Shown here: one piece after another, positions 1-6,950 of the stretch
Numbering within the stretch: the stretch's first letter is position 1
How the letters are laid out: every line of letters starts with the position of its first letter
Origin: an uncultured Prochlorococcus sp.
GTDB lineage: Bacteria; Cyanobacteriota; Cyanobacteriia; PCC-6307; Cyanobiaceae
NCBI GenBank assembly: GCA_902573045.1
Contig: CACGIB010000024.1
Coordinates: 1-9,152, forward strand
Direction of reading: 5' to 3'
Length of the DNA stretch: 9,152 nt
The notes under the pieces: generated by a model
Told to the model about the DNA's origin: nothing
Seen by the model: only the letters and a program-made list of their open reading frames with translations
Databases searched by the model: none
Position numbers and translations under genes: made by a program

Positions 1-851
1 TGCCTGGCCAAAATTAATTGAGTAGATAAATTATCAGATTCTTCAGACCATTTTTCTGAAAATTTAATATTATTTTCTGCATGTGATAAAACAGATTTTG
101 TAATCTCAACTCTTTGAGCATTATCAATAGATTGATCTGCGGAAAGCACAATAGCAAAACGATCTAAAACATGATCTCTTAAAGCACCTTCTTCAGGATT
201 ATAAGTTGCTATTAAAAGGGACTTACAAGGATGAGAGAGGCTCAAACCATCTCTTTCAATATTATTTTGCTCTCTTCCTATAGCTTCAAGAATTAAATTT
301 ACAATTCCATCATCCAATAAATTTATATCGTCTACATACAGAACACCTCTATGAGCTTCTGCTAAAATTCCAGGCTGAAAAACTTGTTCTCCCGTACTTA
401 ATGAGGCAGCGACATCGATTGATCCAACAAGTCTATCTTCAGTTATACCAATGGGAACTTGAATAAATGGTGCCTCTTTTACTTTTTTGGGAATTTCATC
501 AATTTGATTCAAATAATCACTTCCAATTGCCTCCTCTAACAATTTATAAGTACTAATATCCCATTCCTCTGGTTTATCTGGATCTAGGTTCCTACCAATA
601 GGTCTTAATGAAGTATTACTATTTCTCTTAGCTAGTGTTTCCAGTAGTGATTCATTATCTAATACTTCTACAGGAGGGAGTAAAGTATGCAAACCTCTTG
701 CTAATACTGACTTACCAGTACCTCTTCCGCCAGCGATAATCACCCCTCCTATACTGGGATCAACTGCTGCCAAAAGCAAAGATAATTTCAATAAGCTATG
801 ACCCGTAATTGCCGCCAAAGGAAAAGCTCTAAAAGAATCCTTTGAGTTCAT
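1..851 (-). CDS. chlD: Magnesium chelatase subunit D, N-terminal part (cut by window edge)
   Basis: This encodes the AAA+ subunit of protoporphyrin IX Mg-chelatase, which works with ChlI and ChlH to insert Mg2+ at the entry to chlorophyll synthesis. The first 283 residues are visible. They contain a Walker A loop GGRGTGKS (residues 41-48, K47), a Walker B-like segment YVDDINLLDD (172-181), a sensor-1-like ATYNPEEG (215-222) and an arginine-rich LRDHVLDRF (224-232). The family's acidic/proline-rich linker and C-terminal von Willebrand/MIDAS domain would lie beyond the edge. ChlI was considered, but the N-terminus (FRAFPLAAITGH) and the weakened Walker B (D175 where ChlI has Glu) fit ChlD better. 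The ATG at 851 was chosen because the homologous region begins just after it and GGAG lies about 14 bases upstream. The frame stays open upstream to a GTG at 899, so a longer start is possible. It is divergent from folK. Confidence 0.9.
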   Translation of the reverse strand, partial: MNSKDSFRAFPLAAITGHSLLKLSLLLAAVDPSIGGVIIAGGRGTGKSVLARGLHTLLPPVEVLDNESLLETLAKRNSNTSLRPIGRNLDPDKPEEWDISTYKLLEEAIGSDYLNQIDEIPKKVKEAPFIQVPIGITEDRLVGSIDVAASLSTGEQVFQPGILAEAHRGVLYVDDINLLDDGIVNLILEAIGREQNNIERDGLSLSHPCKSLLIATYNPEEGALRDHVLDRFAIVLSADQSIDNAQRVEITKSVLSHAENNIKFSEKWSEESDNLSTQLILAR

Positions 852-947
852 TAAATCTTTTATTTCTCCTTTTTCTTTTAACTCGGGGTTCAAAATCACT
901 TTAAAAATGCCTGATATAGAATTTATCCAATAACTTTGTTTTTTGCA
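852..947. promoter_or_regulatory. Divergent chlD/folK intergenic region
   Basis: These 96 bases separate two genes read in opposite directions, so promoters for both should lie here or just inside the coding ends. The region is AT-rich. TATAGA at 915-920 is a possible plus-strand -10 element for folK, but no matching -35 element is visible. No operator or riboswitch is recognised. If chlD starts at the GTG at 899, about half of this region is coding. Confidence 0.35.
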
Positions 948-1511
948 GTGGAATTATCAAATCTTAATATCAAAAATGGACTATGTATATCCCTCGGAGC
1001 AAATATTGATAGTAAATTCGGAAGCCCTCTTGAGTCACTATTAATTTGCAAACCAAAAATAGAGGAAATAATAAATGAGTGGGGAGATAGTTCCAACAAA
1101 AAAAAAGAAGAGAAAAGCAAATTTCATGCAAACTTTTTTTGGTCTTCAATTTATGAGACATTACCCCATGGTGTTGAAAATGAGCAGCCAAATTATTTAA
1201 ATACTCTCTTACTTATTAAAAGTAATTCTTTTCCTAAACCATCAAATAAAAACGCGAAATTACTTTTAAAAGAGCTAAAAAAGTTAGAGAGATTTTTCGG
1301 ACGAAAAGAGACGCCAAAGGGTAAGAAATGGCTATCAAGATGTCTCGATTTAGATATTCTTTGGTGGGAGGATTTTCATACGGTTGACGAGAAATTAACA
1401 TTACCTCACCCTAGATTCATGAATCGGAATTTCGTTATTACACCACTATCTGAAATTTTAAGTAGAAGCCAAAAAATCACAAAGTTTGATGTCCCAAAAT
1501 GGTCTATATAA
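948..1511 (+). CDS. folK: 6-hydroxymethyl-7,8-dihydropterin pyrophosphokinase (HPPK)
   Basis: HPPK transfers pyrophosphate from ATP to 6-hydroxymethyl-dihydropterin in cytosolic folate synthesis. Counting from the GTG at 948 (187 aa), the family landmarks are LCISLGAN near the N-terminus, SIYETLPHG (67-75), the pterin/Mg2+ site RCLDLDIL (R131, D134, D136) preceded by W128, and LPHPRFMNRNFVITPL with H154 and R160. These match E. coli W89, R92, D95, D97, H115 and R121 in order. The protein is longer than the roughly 160-residue E. coli enzyme, partly through a polar, Lys/Glu-rich segment around residues 46-60 before SIYET. No ATG start exists in this frame. GTG 948 and TTG 936 are both possible and neither has a Shine-Dalgarno sequence; GTG was preferred as the commoner start. 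It is the first gene of a plus-strand run, 51 bases before the NUDIX gene. Confidence 0.9.
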   Translation: MELSNLNIKNGLCISLGANIDSKFGSPLESLLICKPKIEEIINEWGDSSNKKKEEKSKFHANFFWSSIYETLPHGVENEQPNYLNTLLLIKSNSFPKPSNKNAKLLLKELKKLERFFGRKETPKGKKWLSRCLDLDILWWEDFHTVDEKLTLPHPRFMNRNFVITPLSEILSRSQKITKFDVPKWSI

Positions 1512-1562
1512 ATGATTTACAAAACCAGAAAATAACTGTTAGGCTATCTTTATTTAAAAATT

Positions 1563-2126
1563 ATGGGCAACAAAAACGTTATAAAAAGATCCATTTTTAA
1601 AGAAAAAATATCTGAGTTAAAGTCAAAAAAATTTAGTTTCGAAATAAATAGAATTGAGCTTCCAAATGGACATGAAGGTGAATATGGATATATTAAGCAT
1701 CCTGGGGCAGCTTTAGCCGTACCTATTACAAAAAACAATAAAGTTATCATTCTTCGGCAATATAGATTTGCTGTTTCAAGGTATTTATTAGAATTTCCAG
1801 CAGGTACATTAGAAATAGGTGAAACACCTATTAATTCAATTCAAAGAGAAATACAAGAAGAGACTGGATTCAGTGCAAACAAATGGGATGAACTAGGAAC
1901 TCTTGTCCCTGCTCCAGGTTATGCAGATGAAGAAATTTATTTATTTTTAGCTCGTGATTTAAACAAACTCAATTCTGAGGTTAAAGGAGATTTAGATGAA
2001 GATATAGAAGTATTAATTTTAGATCCCGACGAACTAGATAATCTTATTTCTAGTGGGGATGAAATTCTTGACGCAAAAACAGTGACAGCTTGGTTTAGGG
2101 CTAGACAATATTTAGATAAATTATGA
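1563..2126 (+). CDS. NUDIX hydrolase, ADP-ribose pyrophosphatase-like
   Basis: This 187-aa protein has a complete NUDIX box at residues 81-103 in the pattern G-x5-E-x7-RE-I-x-EE-x-GF, with E87, R95, E96, E99 and E100 as the expected Mg2+-binding and catalytic residues. The flanks resemble bacterial ADP-ribose pyrophosphatases: RQYRFAV (65-71) and EFPAG (77-81) before the box, and PAPGYADEEIYLFLA (116-130) after it. Such enzymes split ADP-ribose to AMP and ribose 5-phosphate. Other nucleoside-diphosphate sugars are possible substrates, so no gene symbol is given. No Shine-Dalgarno sequence precedes the ATG. The stop overlaps the photolyase start (ATGA), suggesting translational coupling. Confidence 0.87.
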   Translation: MGNKNVIKRSIFKEKISELKSKKFSFEINRIELPNGHEGEYGYIKHPGAALAVPITKNNKVIILRQYRFAVSRYLLEFPAGTLEIGETPINSIQREIQEETGFSANKWDELGTLVPAPGYADEEIYLFLARDLNKLNSEVKGDLDEDIEVLILDPDELDNLISSGDEILDAKTVTAWFRARQYLDKL

Positions 2127-3559
2127 ATAAACCTAGAATACTTTTTTGGCATAGAAAGGATTTAAGAATATTTGATAATCAAGCTTTAATCAAAGCATTT
2201 TCATTATCAAATGCTATAACTTCAACTTATATATTTGATAAAAATTACTCACACGATTTCAATGCAAGTTCAAGAGCTTGGTTTCTAGGAAATTCGCTTC
2301 AAGAATTAGGAAATAATTGGAAAAAAATGGGTAGTAGATTAGTTATGGAAGAAGGAGATCCGGTATTAATAATTCCTCAATTAGCAAAGAAAATAGATGC
2401 TAGATTTGTTTTTTGGAATAGATCCCTTGAACCTTATGAGATTAATCGCGATTTACAAATAAAAAAATTTTTAAAAGAACAAAATATTCAAGTTATTGAA
2501 ACTTGGGATCACTTATTAGTAGAACCTTTAAAAATATTTTCAGGGAATAACAATCCTTATTCAGTTTATGGACCTTTTTATAAAAATCTTAAATCCAAAA
2601 TGAATTTATTAGGTTCATATGACCAAGATAAAGTTGTTTTCCAGTTCAAAGACATAGATAATAAACTCAAAGAAAATAAACCAATAAATTCTTCTGATTC
2701 GGTTCTAGATAAATTTATCAAAAATATCAAATTTCCTGGTTCAAATATTTGTCCATGTAGACCTGGAGAGAATGCTGCAGAAACATTATTAGAAAACTTC
2801 ATTAACGAAAAAAAAATATATTCTTATAATTCTGCAAGAGATTTTCCTTCCCATAATGGAACATCATTCCTAAGTGCATCTCTCAGGTTCGGCACCATCA
2901 GCATTAGAAAAGTTTGGAACGCCACATTAAATTTAAATTCAGATTTTGCAAATCAGGAAAATCACCTATCAATTGAAACTTGGCAAAAAGAACTTGTTTG
3001 GCGTGAATTTTATCAACATTGCTTATTCAATTTCCCAGAGCTAGAGAAAGGTCCATATAGAAAAAAATGGGATCACTTTCCATGGCAAAATAATAATGAA
3101 TGGTTTCAATATTGGAGTAACGGAGAGACCGGAGTACCTATAGTTGATGCTGCAATGCGTCAACTAAATAGTACTGGCTGGATGCATAACAGATGTAGGA
3201 TGATAGTCGCTTCATTTCTGGTAAAAGATCTTATATGCAGTTGGCAAATGGGCGAGAAAAAATTTATGGAGACGTTGGTTGATGGAGACTTAGCAGCAAA
3301 TAATGGGGGATGGCAGTGGAGCGCCAGTAGCGGTATGGATCCAAAACCACTTAGAATTTTTAATCCATATACCCAAGCAAAAAAATTTGATCCTTTTTGC
3401 GAATATATAAAATATTGGATTCCTGAATTATCTAAAATCTCAAATTCAGAATTATTAAATGGGGAGATATCTAACTTAGAAAAAAATAATTATTCAAGCC
3501 CTATTGTGAATCACAACATACAACAAAGATTATTTAAATCACTTTATGCTGAAATTTGA
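2123..3559 (+). CDS. phrB: Class I deoxyribodipyrimidine photolyase (CPD photolyase)
   Basis: This light-driven flavoenzyme reverses UV-induced cyclobutane pyrimidine dimers. The 478-aa length is normal. The N-terminal alpha/beta antenna domain (about residues 4-165) starts with RILFWHRKDLRIFDN. The C-terminal FAD domain carries SLRFGTIS (253-260), the substrate-pocket ELVWREFY (E290, W293; compare E. coli E274, W277), GWMHNRCRM (352-360) and ANNGGWQWS (392-400). Trp321, Trp374 and Trp397 align with the E. coli electron-transfer triad W306, W359 and W382, with the same 53- and 23-residue spacings. N393 corresponds to the N378 that contacts the flavin. These residues favour active CPD photolyase over a cryptochrome. 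The antenna cofactor (MTHF or 8-HDF) cannot be read from sequence alone. The start overlaps the upstream stop by 4 bases, and the 3' end overlaps the convergent aminotransferase gene by 16 bases. Confidence 0.93.
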   Translation: MNKPRILFWHRKDLRIFDNQALIKAFSLSNAITSTYIFDKNYSHDFNASSRAWFLGNSLQELGNNWKKMGSRLVMEEGDPVLIIPQLAKKIDARFVFWNRSLEPYEINRDLQIKKFLKEQNIQVIETWDHLLVEPLKIFSGNNNPYSVYGPFYKNLKSKMNLLGSYDQDKVVFQFKDIDNKLKENKPINSSDSVLDKFIKNIKFPGSNICPCRPGENAAETLLENFINEKKIYSYNSARDFPSHNGTSFLSASLRFGTISIRKVWNATLNLNSDFANQENHLSIETWQKELVWREFYQHCLFNFPELEKGPYRKKWDHFPWQNNNEWFQYWSNGETGVPIVDAAMRQLNSTGWMHNRCRMIVASFLVKDLICSWQMGEKKFMETLVDGDLAANNGGWQWSASSGMDPKPLRIFNPYTQAKKFDPFCEYIKYWIPELSKISNSELLNGEISNLEKNNYSSPIVNHNIQQRLFKSLYAEI

Positions 3560-4749
3560 ATTTCCTCTATACAATTCTTTAAAACTTTATTTAAATTTTC
3601 TGTTACATAAACTTGCTCTTCAAAAGAAATTTCAGGAAACATTGGAAGACTAAGAACTTCTGTACATATTCTCTCTGTATTTATGAGTTTTGTTCTAGAA
3701 AAATTTTTATTTTTGTAAGCTATTTGTGCGTGTATTGGAATTGGATAATAAATAATTGAATTAATACCTTTTTCAAAAAGTTGTTTTTTTACCAAATTCC
3801 TTAAGGAATAGTATTTTTTGCAATCAGTATCAAATAAATTTGAAAAATCTTCATTTAAAAAATATTTATCATTTCTTAATTTAATTACAAATTGATTCCA
3901 AGAATGGGAAATTGAATCGGAGCTAATTTTTGGAAAACTAATAAATGAATTTTTTTCTAATAAATTAAGGTAATTTTTAGCAATTTTTTGGCGATTATTA
4001 ATCCACTTAGAAATATATTTAATTTTAATGTTTAATATTGCAGCTTGAATGGTGTCAAGTCTGCTGTTATATCCAATTTGGGTATGGTGATATCTTATTG
4101 GACTGCCATGAACAGCCAGTTCTCTAATTTTTTTGGCAATCTTCTGATCTGAAGTTGTTACTGCTCCTCCATCTCCAGCAGCTCCTAAGTTTTTAGTAGG
4201 GAAAAAGCTAAAACAACCTATATCACCGATACTACCAACTTTGGAATCTTCCCACATTGTGCATGTTGCCTGAGCACAATCTTCGATTACTTTTAAGTCA
4301 TATTTGTTGGCCAAAGATTTTATTAAGGACATATTTACTGCATTCCCAAATAGATGAACTGGCATAATTGCTTTGGTATTAGAATTTATTTCTTGTTCTA
4401 TTAGTTCAGTATTAATGAGATAAGTTTCTGGATCTACATCTACCAAAACAGGATTAGCACCAACTGCACTAATTGCTTCTGCAGTGGCAAAAAAGCTAAA
4501 AGATGAGGTAATAACTTCATCACCTACACCAATATCTAATGCGCGCAAAGCTAATACTAAAGCATCAGTTCCACTATTGCATCCAATAGTATTTTCAACA
4601 CCAATTAGATAAGAAAAACTCTCCTCAAATTTGGCAATTTCTTGTCCTCCAATATACTGACCCCCTTTTAAAACTTTAGAAACCTCACTCTCAATTTCTG
4701 AGCCAATTTCTTGGTACTGCCTATTTAAAGTAAATGGAGGTATCTGCAT
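3544..4749 (-). CDS. DegT/DnrJ/EryC1/StrS-family PLP aminotransferase
   Basis: This is a fold-type I PLP enzyme of 401 aa, of the kind that aminates keto-sugars on nucleotide carriers. Landmarks in order are GCNSGTDALVLAL (56-68, phosphate binding), IEDCAQA (155-161, D157 facing the pyridine nitrogen), CFSFFPTKNLGAAGDGG (179-195, K186 as the Schiff-base lysine) and GYNSRLDTIQAAIL (226-239). All catalytic residues are present, so it should be an aminotransferase rather than a dehydratase-type member that has lost the lysine. Older annotation often calls relatives 'pleiotropic regulatory protein', but nothing here shows a regulatory role. No sugar-nucleotide or glycosyltransferase gene lies nearby, so the substrate is unknown. 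The ATG lacks a clear Shine-Dalgarno sequence. It lies 52 bases after the CxxC redox gene on the same strand and may share its transcript. Confidence 0.88.
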   Translation of the reverse strand: MQIPPFTLNRQYQEIGSEIESEVSKVLKGGQYIGGQEIAKFEESFSYLIGVENTIGCNSGTDALVLALRALDIGVGDEVITSSFSFFATAEAISAVGANPVLVDVDPETYLINTELIEQEINSNTKAIMPVHLFGNAVNMSLIKSLANKYDLKVIEDCAQATCTMWEDSKVGSIGDIGCFSFFPTKNLGAAGDGGAVTTSDQKIAKKIRELAVHGSPIRYHHTQIGYNSRLDTIQAAILNIKIKYISKWINNRQKIAKNYLNLLEKNSFISFPKISSDSISHSWNQFVIKLRNDKYFLNEDFSNLFDTDCKKYYSLRNLVKKQLFEKGINSIIYYPIPIHAQIAYKNKNFSRTKLINTERICTEVLSLPMFPEISFEEQVYVTENLNKVLKNCIEEIQISA

Positions 4750-4770
4750 AGTGAATATATTAACCCTAAA

Positions 4771-4784
4771 CCATATTTCTATGG
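4771..4784 (-). other. Small GNRA-loop hairpin between the redox gene and the aminotransferase gene
   Basis: Read on the minus strand, CCATA-GAAA-TATGG forms a 5-bp stem closed by a GNRA-type GAAA tetraloop, 21 bases before the aminotransferase ATG. An overlapping 4-bp pairing, ACCC (4786-4783) with GGGT (4766-4763), would compete with it for bases 4783-4784. No U-run follows, so it is not an intrinsic terminator. It may be an mRNA processing or stability element, or chance. Confidence 0.2.
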
Positions 4785-4801
4785 GTAAAAAAAATTTTAA
4801 T

Positions 4802-5395
4802 TCATTTAAACCAAATTGGTTCTTTACCGGGAGTCCATTTAATATTACATCCTAAAGAAGGCATCTGATTTGAAGGATAAGAATTATCTTGATTCAAATC
4901 TTTTACAGCAGAGCGCAAATCTTTCCCAGACAGAGGGATATTATTACCTGGTCTACTATCGTCTAATTGGCCATGATAAAACAATAAAAAATCACCATCC
5001 CCTTCATTTGAAAAAAGATAAAAATCTGGGGTGCAAGCCGCTTTTAATTCCTTAGCAAAATTTTGATTTTCATCATAAAGATAAGGAAAATTCCATCCCT
5101 TTGATTGTGCTTGTAATCTCAAATTTTTAGGAGAATCTGAAGGATGAGTAACAATATCATTACTTGAGATTGCAACTGTTTGAACTGTATTTTCAATTTC
5201 TTTACTTAAGGTGAAAATTTGATTCTCAATATATTTTACAAATGGGCAATGGGCACAAATAAACATTAAAAGTAAATGCCGATTATCTAGATTATGAGAA
5301 TTAAAATATTCATTTTTTGAAGAATTAGCATTTAACATATGGAAATTAGGTAATTGAAAACCTAATTCCAAAACCATAGAATTTGTTCTGACCAT
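4802..5395 (-). CDS. Thioredoxin-fold CxxC protein (AhpC/TSA-redoxin-like), substrate unknown
   Basis: From the ATG at 5395 this encodes 197 aa. The start of the fold (LELGFQLPNF, residues 9-18) resembles AhpC/TSA and redoxin proteins. The probable redox centre is C47-A-H-C50 followed by PFVKYIENQI, and TPDFYLF (122-128) looks like the cis-proline loop. Residues 69-88 (TVQTVAISSNDIVTHPSDSP) fit peroxiredoxin-like architecture, and an unusual tail ends in LGCNIKWTPGKEP. A CxxC pair suggests thiol-disulfide exchange rather than classical peroxidase chemistry; the substrate cannot be inferred. No signal peptide or membrane segment is evident, so it is probably cytoplasmic. Other possible starts are TTG 5401 and ATG 5377; ATG 5395 was taken as the longest ATG start, though it has no strong Shine-Dalgarno sequence. 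The gene is divergent from fabI and upstream of the aminotransferase. Confidence 0.8.
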   Translation of the reverse strand: MVRTNSMVLELGFQLPNFHMLNANSSKNEYFNSHNLDNRHLLLMFICAHCPFVKYIENQIFTLSKEIENTVQTVAISSNDIVTHPSDSPKNLRLQAQSKGWNFPYLYDENQNFAKELKAACTPDFYLFSNEGDGDFLLFYHGQLDDSRPGNNIPLSGKDLRSAVKDLNQDNSYPSNQMPSLGCNIKWTPGKEPIWFK

Positions 5396-5500
5396 GTTCA
5401 AGTTAAAAATTCTTTAATATTTGAAAATTATTGTATATTTTGCAGTAATCCGTAAAGATAGGTACTTTTATATAGGAGAATAATAGAAATAATAAACAAA
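5396..5500. promoter_or_regulatory. Divergent redox-gene/fabI promoter region
   Basis: This AT-rich gap must hold the promoters of two divergent genes. On the minus strand, TACAAT (5435-5430) is a good -10 candidate for the redox gene and would give a 5' leader of roughly 27 bases; only a poor -35 lies upstream. For fabI, TAAAGA (5453-5458) sits 16 bases after TTGTAT (5431-5436), a weak promoter-like pair. A GGAG at 5475-5478 is too far from the fabI ATG (about 22 bases) to act as a normal ribosome binding site. Confidence 0.4.
5452..5465. promoter_or_regulatory. NtcA-like GTA-N8-TAC motif upstream of fabI
   Basis: The bases GTAAAGATAGGTAC match the core consensus of NtcA, the cyanobacterial global nitrogen regulator. 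The fuller TGTA-N8-TACA form is not met, since the flanks are C and T. No TAN3T -10 element lies about 22 bases downstream, as it does at standard NtcA-activated promoters. A six-base degenerate motif is expected by chance a few times in 9 kb this AT-rich, so this is a candidate only. Confidence 0.2.
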
Positions 5501-6283
5501 ATGCTTCTAAATCTAACTGGCAAAAAAATTCTTGTTACAGGAATTGCCAATAATCGTTCAATAGCATGGGGTATTGCTCAACAACTGTCAAAAGCTGGCG
5601 CAGAACTTGGAATCACATATTTGCCTGATGATAAGGGAAGATTCGAATCTAAAGTTAGAGAACTAACTGAACCGTTAAACCCATCGTTATTTTTGCCTCT
5701 TGATGTTCAAAATCCAGCTCAAATTGAAGAAATCTTTAAAAATATAAAAAACAATTGGGGTCAAATTGACGGATTAGTTCACTGCCTAGCATTTGCAGGA
5801 CGCGAAGAATTGATTGGAGATTATAGTGCTACCACTTCAGACGGATTTGATAGGGCTCTTAATATAAGTGCGTATTCATTAGCACCTTTATGTAAAGCAG
5901 CAAAACCACTTTTTAGTAATGGTGCTGGCGTTGTCTCATTAACTTATTTAGGATCAGAGAGGGCCATTCCTAATTACAACGTGATGGGGGTTGCAAAAGC
6001 TGCTTTAGAAGCTTCAGTAAGATATCTTTCTGCAGAACTTGGGCCCGAAAAACAAGTCAGAGTTAATGCAATAAGTGCTGGACCTATAAGAACACTTGCT
6101 AGTTCTGCTATAGGTGGCATTTTAGATATGATTCACAATGTTGAAGAAAAGGCTCCTTTACGCAGAACAGTCACTCAAACGGAAGTAGGTAATACTGCTG
6201 CTTTTTTATTAAGTGATCTCTCTAGCGGCATTTCAGGCCAAACAATTTATGTTGATGCGGGTTACTGCATTAATGGAATGTAA
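5501..6283 (+). CDS. fabI: Enoyl-[acyl-carrier-protein] reductase (NADH), FabI
   Basis: FabI reduces trans-2-enoyl-ACP in the last step of each type II fatty-acid elongation cycle. The protein is 260 aa, the usual FabI size. The atypical SDR cofactor motif GIANNRSIAWGIA (14-26) replaces the classical TGxxxGxG. The catalytic set is Y149, Y159 and K166, with the same spacing as E. coli Y146, Y156 and K163. RVNAISAGPIRTLA (187-200) and the C-terminal GQTIYVDAGYCI (246-257) are also diagnostic. The ATG is the only good start, because the frame upstream has no start codon and the homology begins immediately (LLNLTGKKILVTG). It has no close Shine-Dalgarno sequence. hisB follows 20 bases downstream on the same strand. 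Confidence 0.95.
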   Translation: MLLNLTGKKILVTGIANNRSIAWGIAQQLSKAGAELGITYLPDDKGRFESKVRELTEPLNPSLFLPLDVQNPAQIEEIFKNIKNNWGQIDGLVHCLAFAGREELIGDYSATTSDGFDRALNISAYSLAPLCKAAKPLFSNGAGVVSLTYLGSERAIPNYNVMGVAKAALEASVRYLSAELGPEKQVRVNAISAGPIRTLASSAIGGILDMIHNVEEKAPLRRTVTQTEVGNTAAFLLSDLSSGISGQTIYVDAGYCINGM

Positions 6284-6303
6284 ACTAAATTTTTTGCATA
6301 AAA

Positions 6304-6909
6304 ATGTCATCTCTAAGGCAATCTGAAATAAAAAGAAAAACGAATGAAACAGATATTTCTGTATTTATAAACTTAGATGGGAATGGGATTTCCGAGATTG
6401 AAACTGGAATACCATTCTTAGATCATATGCTTCATCAAATATCCAGTCATGGTTTATTCGATTTAAAAATAAAAGCAATTGGAGATACCCATATTGATGA
6501 TCACCATACAAATGAAGATGTAGGAATCGCGTTAGGCAAAGCATTTTCAAAAGCCTTGGGAGAAAGAAAAGGAATAAGTAGATTTGGACATTTCTTTGCC
6601 CCATTAGATGAAGCATTAGTTCAAGTAACTTTAGACTGCTCTGGCAGACCACATTTATCTTATGATCTTCAATTAAAAGCGCCTAGAATTGGCAATTATG
6701 ATACTGAACTAGTAAAAGAGTTTTTTATTGCCTTTGTAAATAACAGTGGTATTACTCTGCATATTAATCAAATAAGAGGTAGCAATTCACATCATATAGT
6801 TGAGGCTTGCTTTAAAGCTTTTTCACGAGCAATGAGAATGGCTACCGAAATAGATCTAAGAAGATCTGATTCAATTCCAAGCAGTAAAGGAATGCTAGAA
6901 AATCAATAA
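6304..6909 (+). CDS. hisB: Imidazoleglycerol-phosphate dehydratase
   Basis: HisB dehydrates imidazoleglycerol phosphate to imidazole-acetol phosphate in histidine synthesis. This is a stand-alone dehydratase of 201 aa, not fused to histidinol phosphatase as in enteric bacteria. The paired Mn2+-binding motifs are complete: [16 protein letters not shown] (35-50), [18 protein letters not shown] (61-78), [10 protein letters not shown] (97-106) and [14 protein letters not shown] (160-173). The tail [13 protein letters not shown] (186-198) is also typical. The short gap after fabI suggests cotranscription, although the two pathways are unrelated. There is no strong Shine-Dalgarno sequence, as for most genes here. 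A weak terminator-like hairpin follows. Confidence 0.96.
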   Translation: MSSLRQSEIKRKTNETDISVFINLDGNGISEIETGIPFLDHMLHQISSHGLFDLKIKAIGDTHIDDHHTNEDVGIALGKAFSKALGERKGISRFGHFFAPLDEALVQVTLDCSGRPHLSYDLQLKAPRIGNYDTELVKEFFIAFVNNSGITLHINQIRGSNSHHIVEACFKAFSRAMRMATEIDLRRSDSIPSSKGMLENQ

Positions 6910-6924
6910 ATAGGAATTTATTCG

Positions 6925-6950
6925 AATCAGCCACAATTCAGTTGATTTTT
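6925..6950 (+). terminator. Possible weak intrinsic terminator after hisB
   Basis: AATCAGC (6925-6931) can pair with GTTGATT (6941-6947), giving seven pairs including one G-U, around a 9-base loop. The run of T continues to 6950. It lies 16 bases past the hisB stop and ahead of a separate promoter candidate, so it could end the fabI-hisB transcript. The stem has only two G-C pairs and the T-tract is short. Confidence 0.3.

Noticed and set aside
976..981. ATG within the folK 5' region as a possible start
   Set aside because: The ATG is out of frame with the HPPK motifs.
970..1191. Minus-strand open frame opposite folK
   Set aside because: It is hydrophobic, low-complexity antisense of a clearly conserved gene, with no family resemblance or ribosome binding site.
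1512..1562. folK/NUDIX gap as an independent promoter or small RNA
   Set aside because: No convincing -35/-10 pair and no stable stem was seen; cotranscription from folK is the simpler reading.
4870..5055. Plus-strand open frame inside the CxxC redox gene
   Set aside because: It is antisense to a conserved protein; the translation has no recognisable domain and no start signal.
6365..6652. 95-codon minus-strand open frame inside hisB
   Set aside because: It is the shadow of conserved hisB motifs on the other strand, and its Leu/His-rich translation reflects the complement of the metal-binding region.
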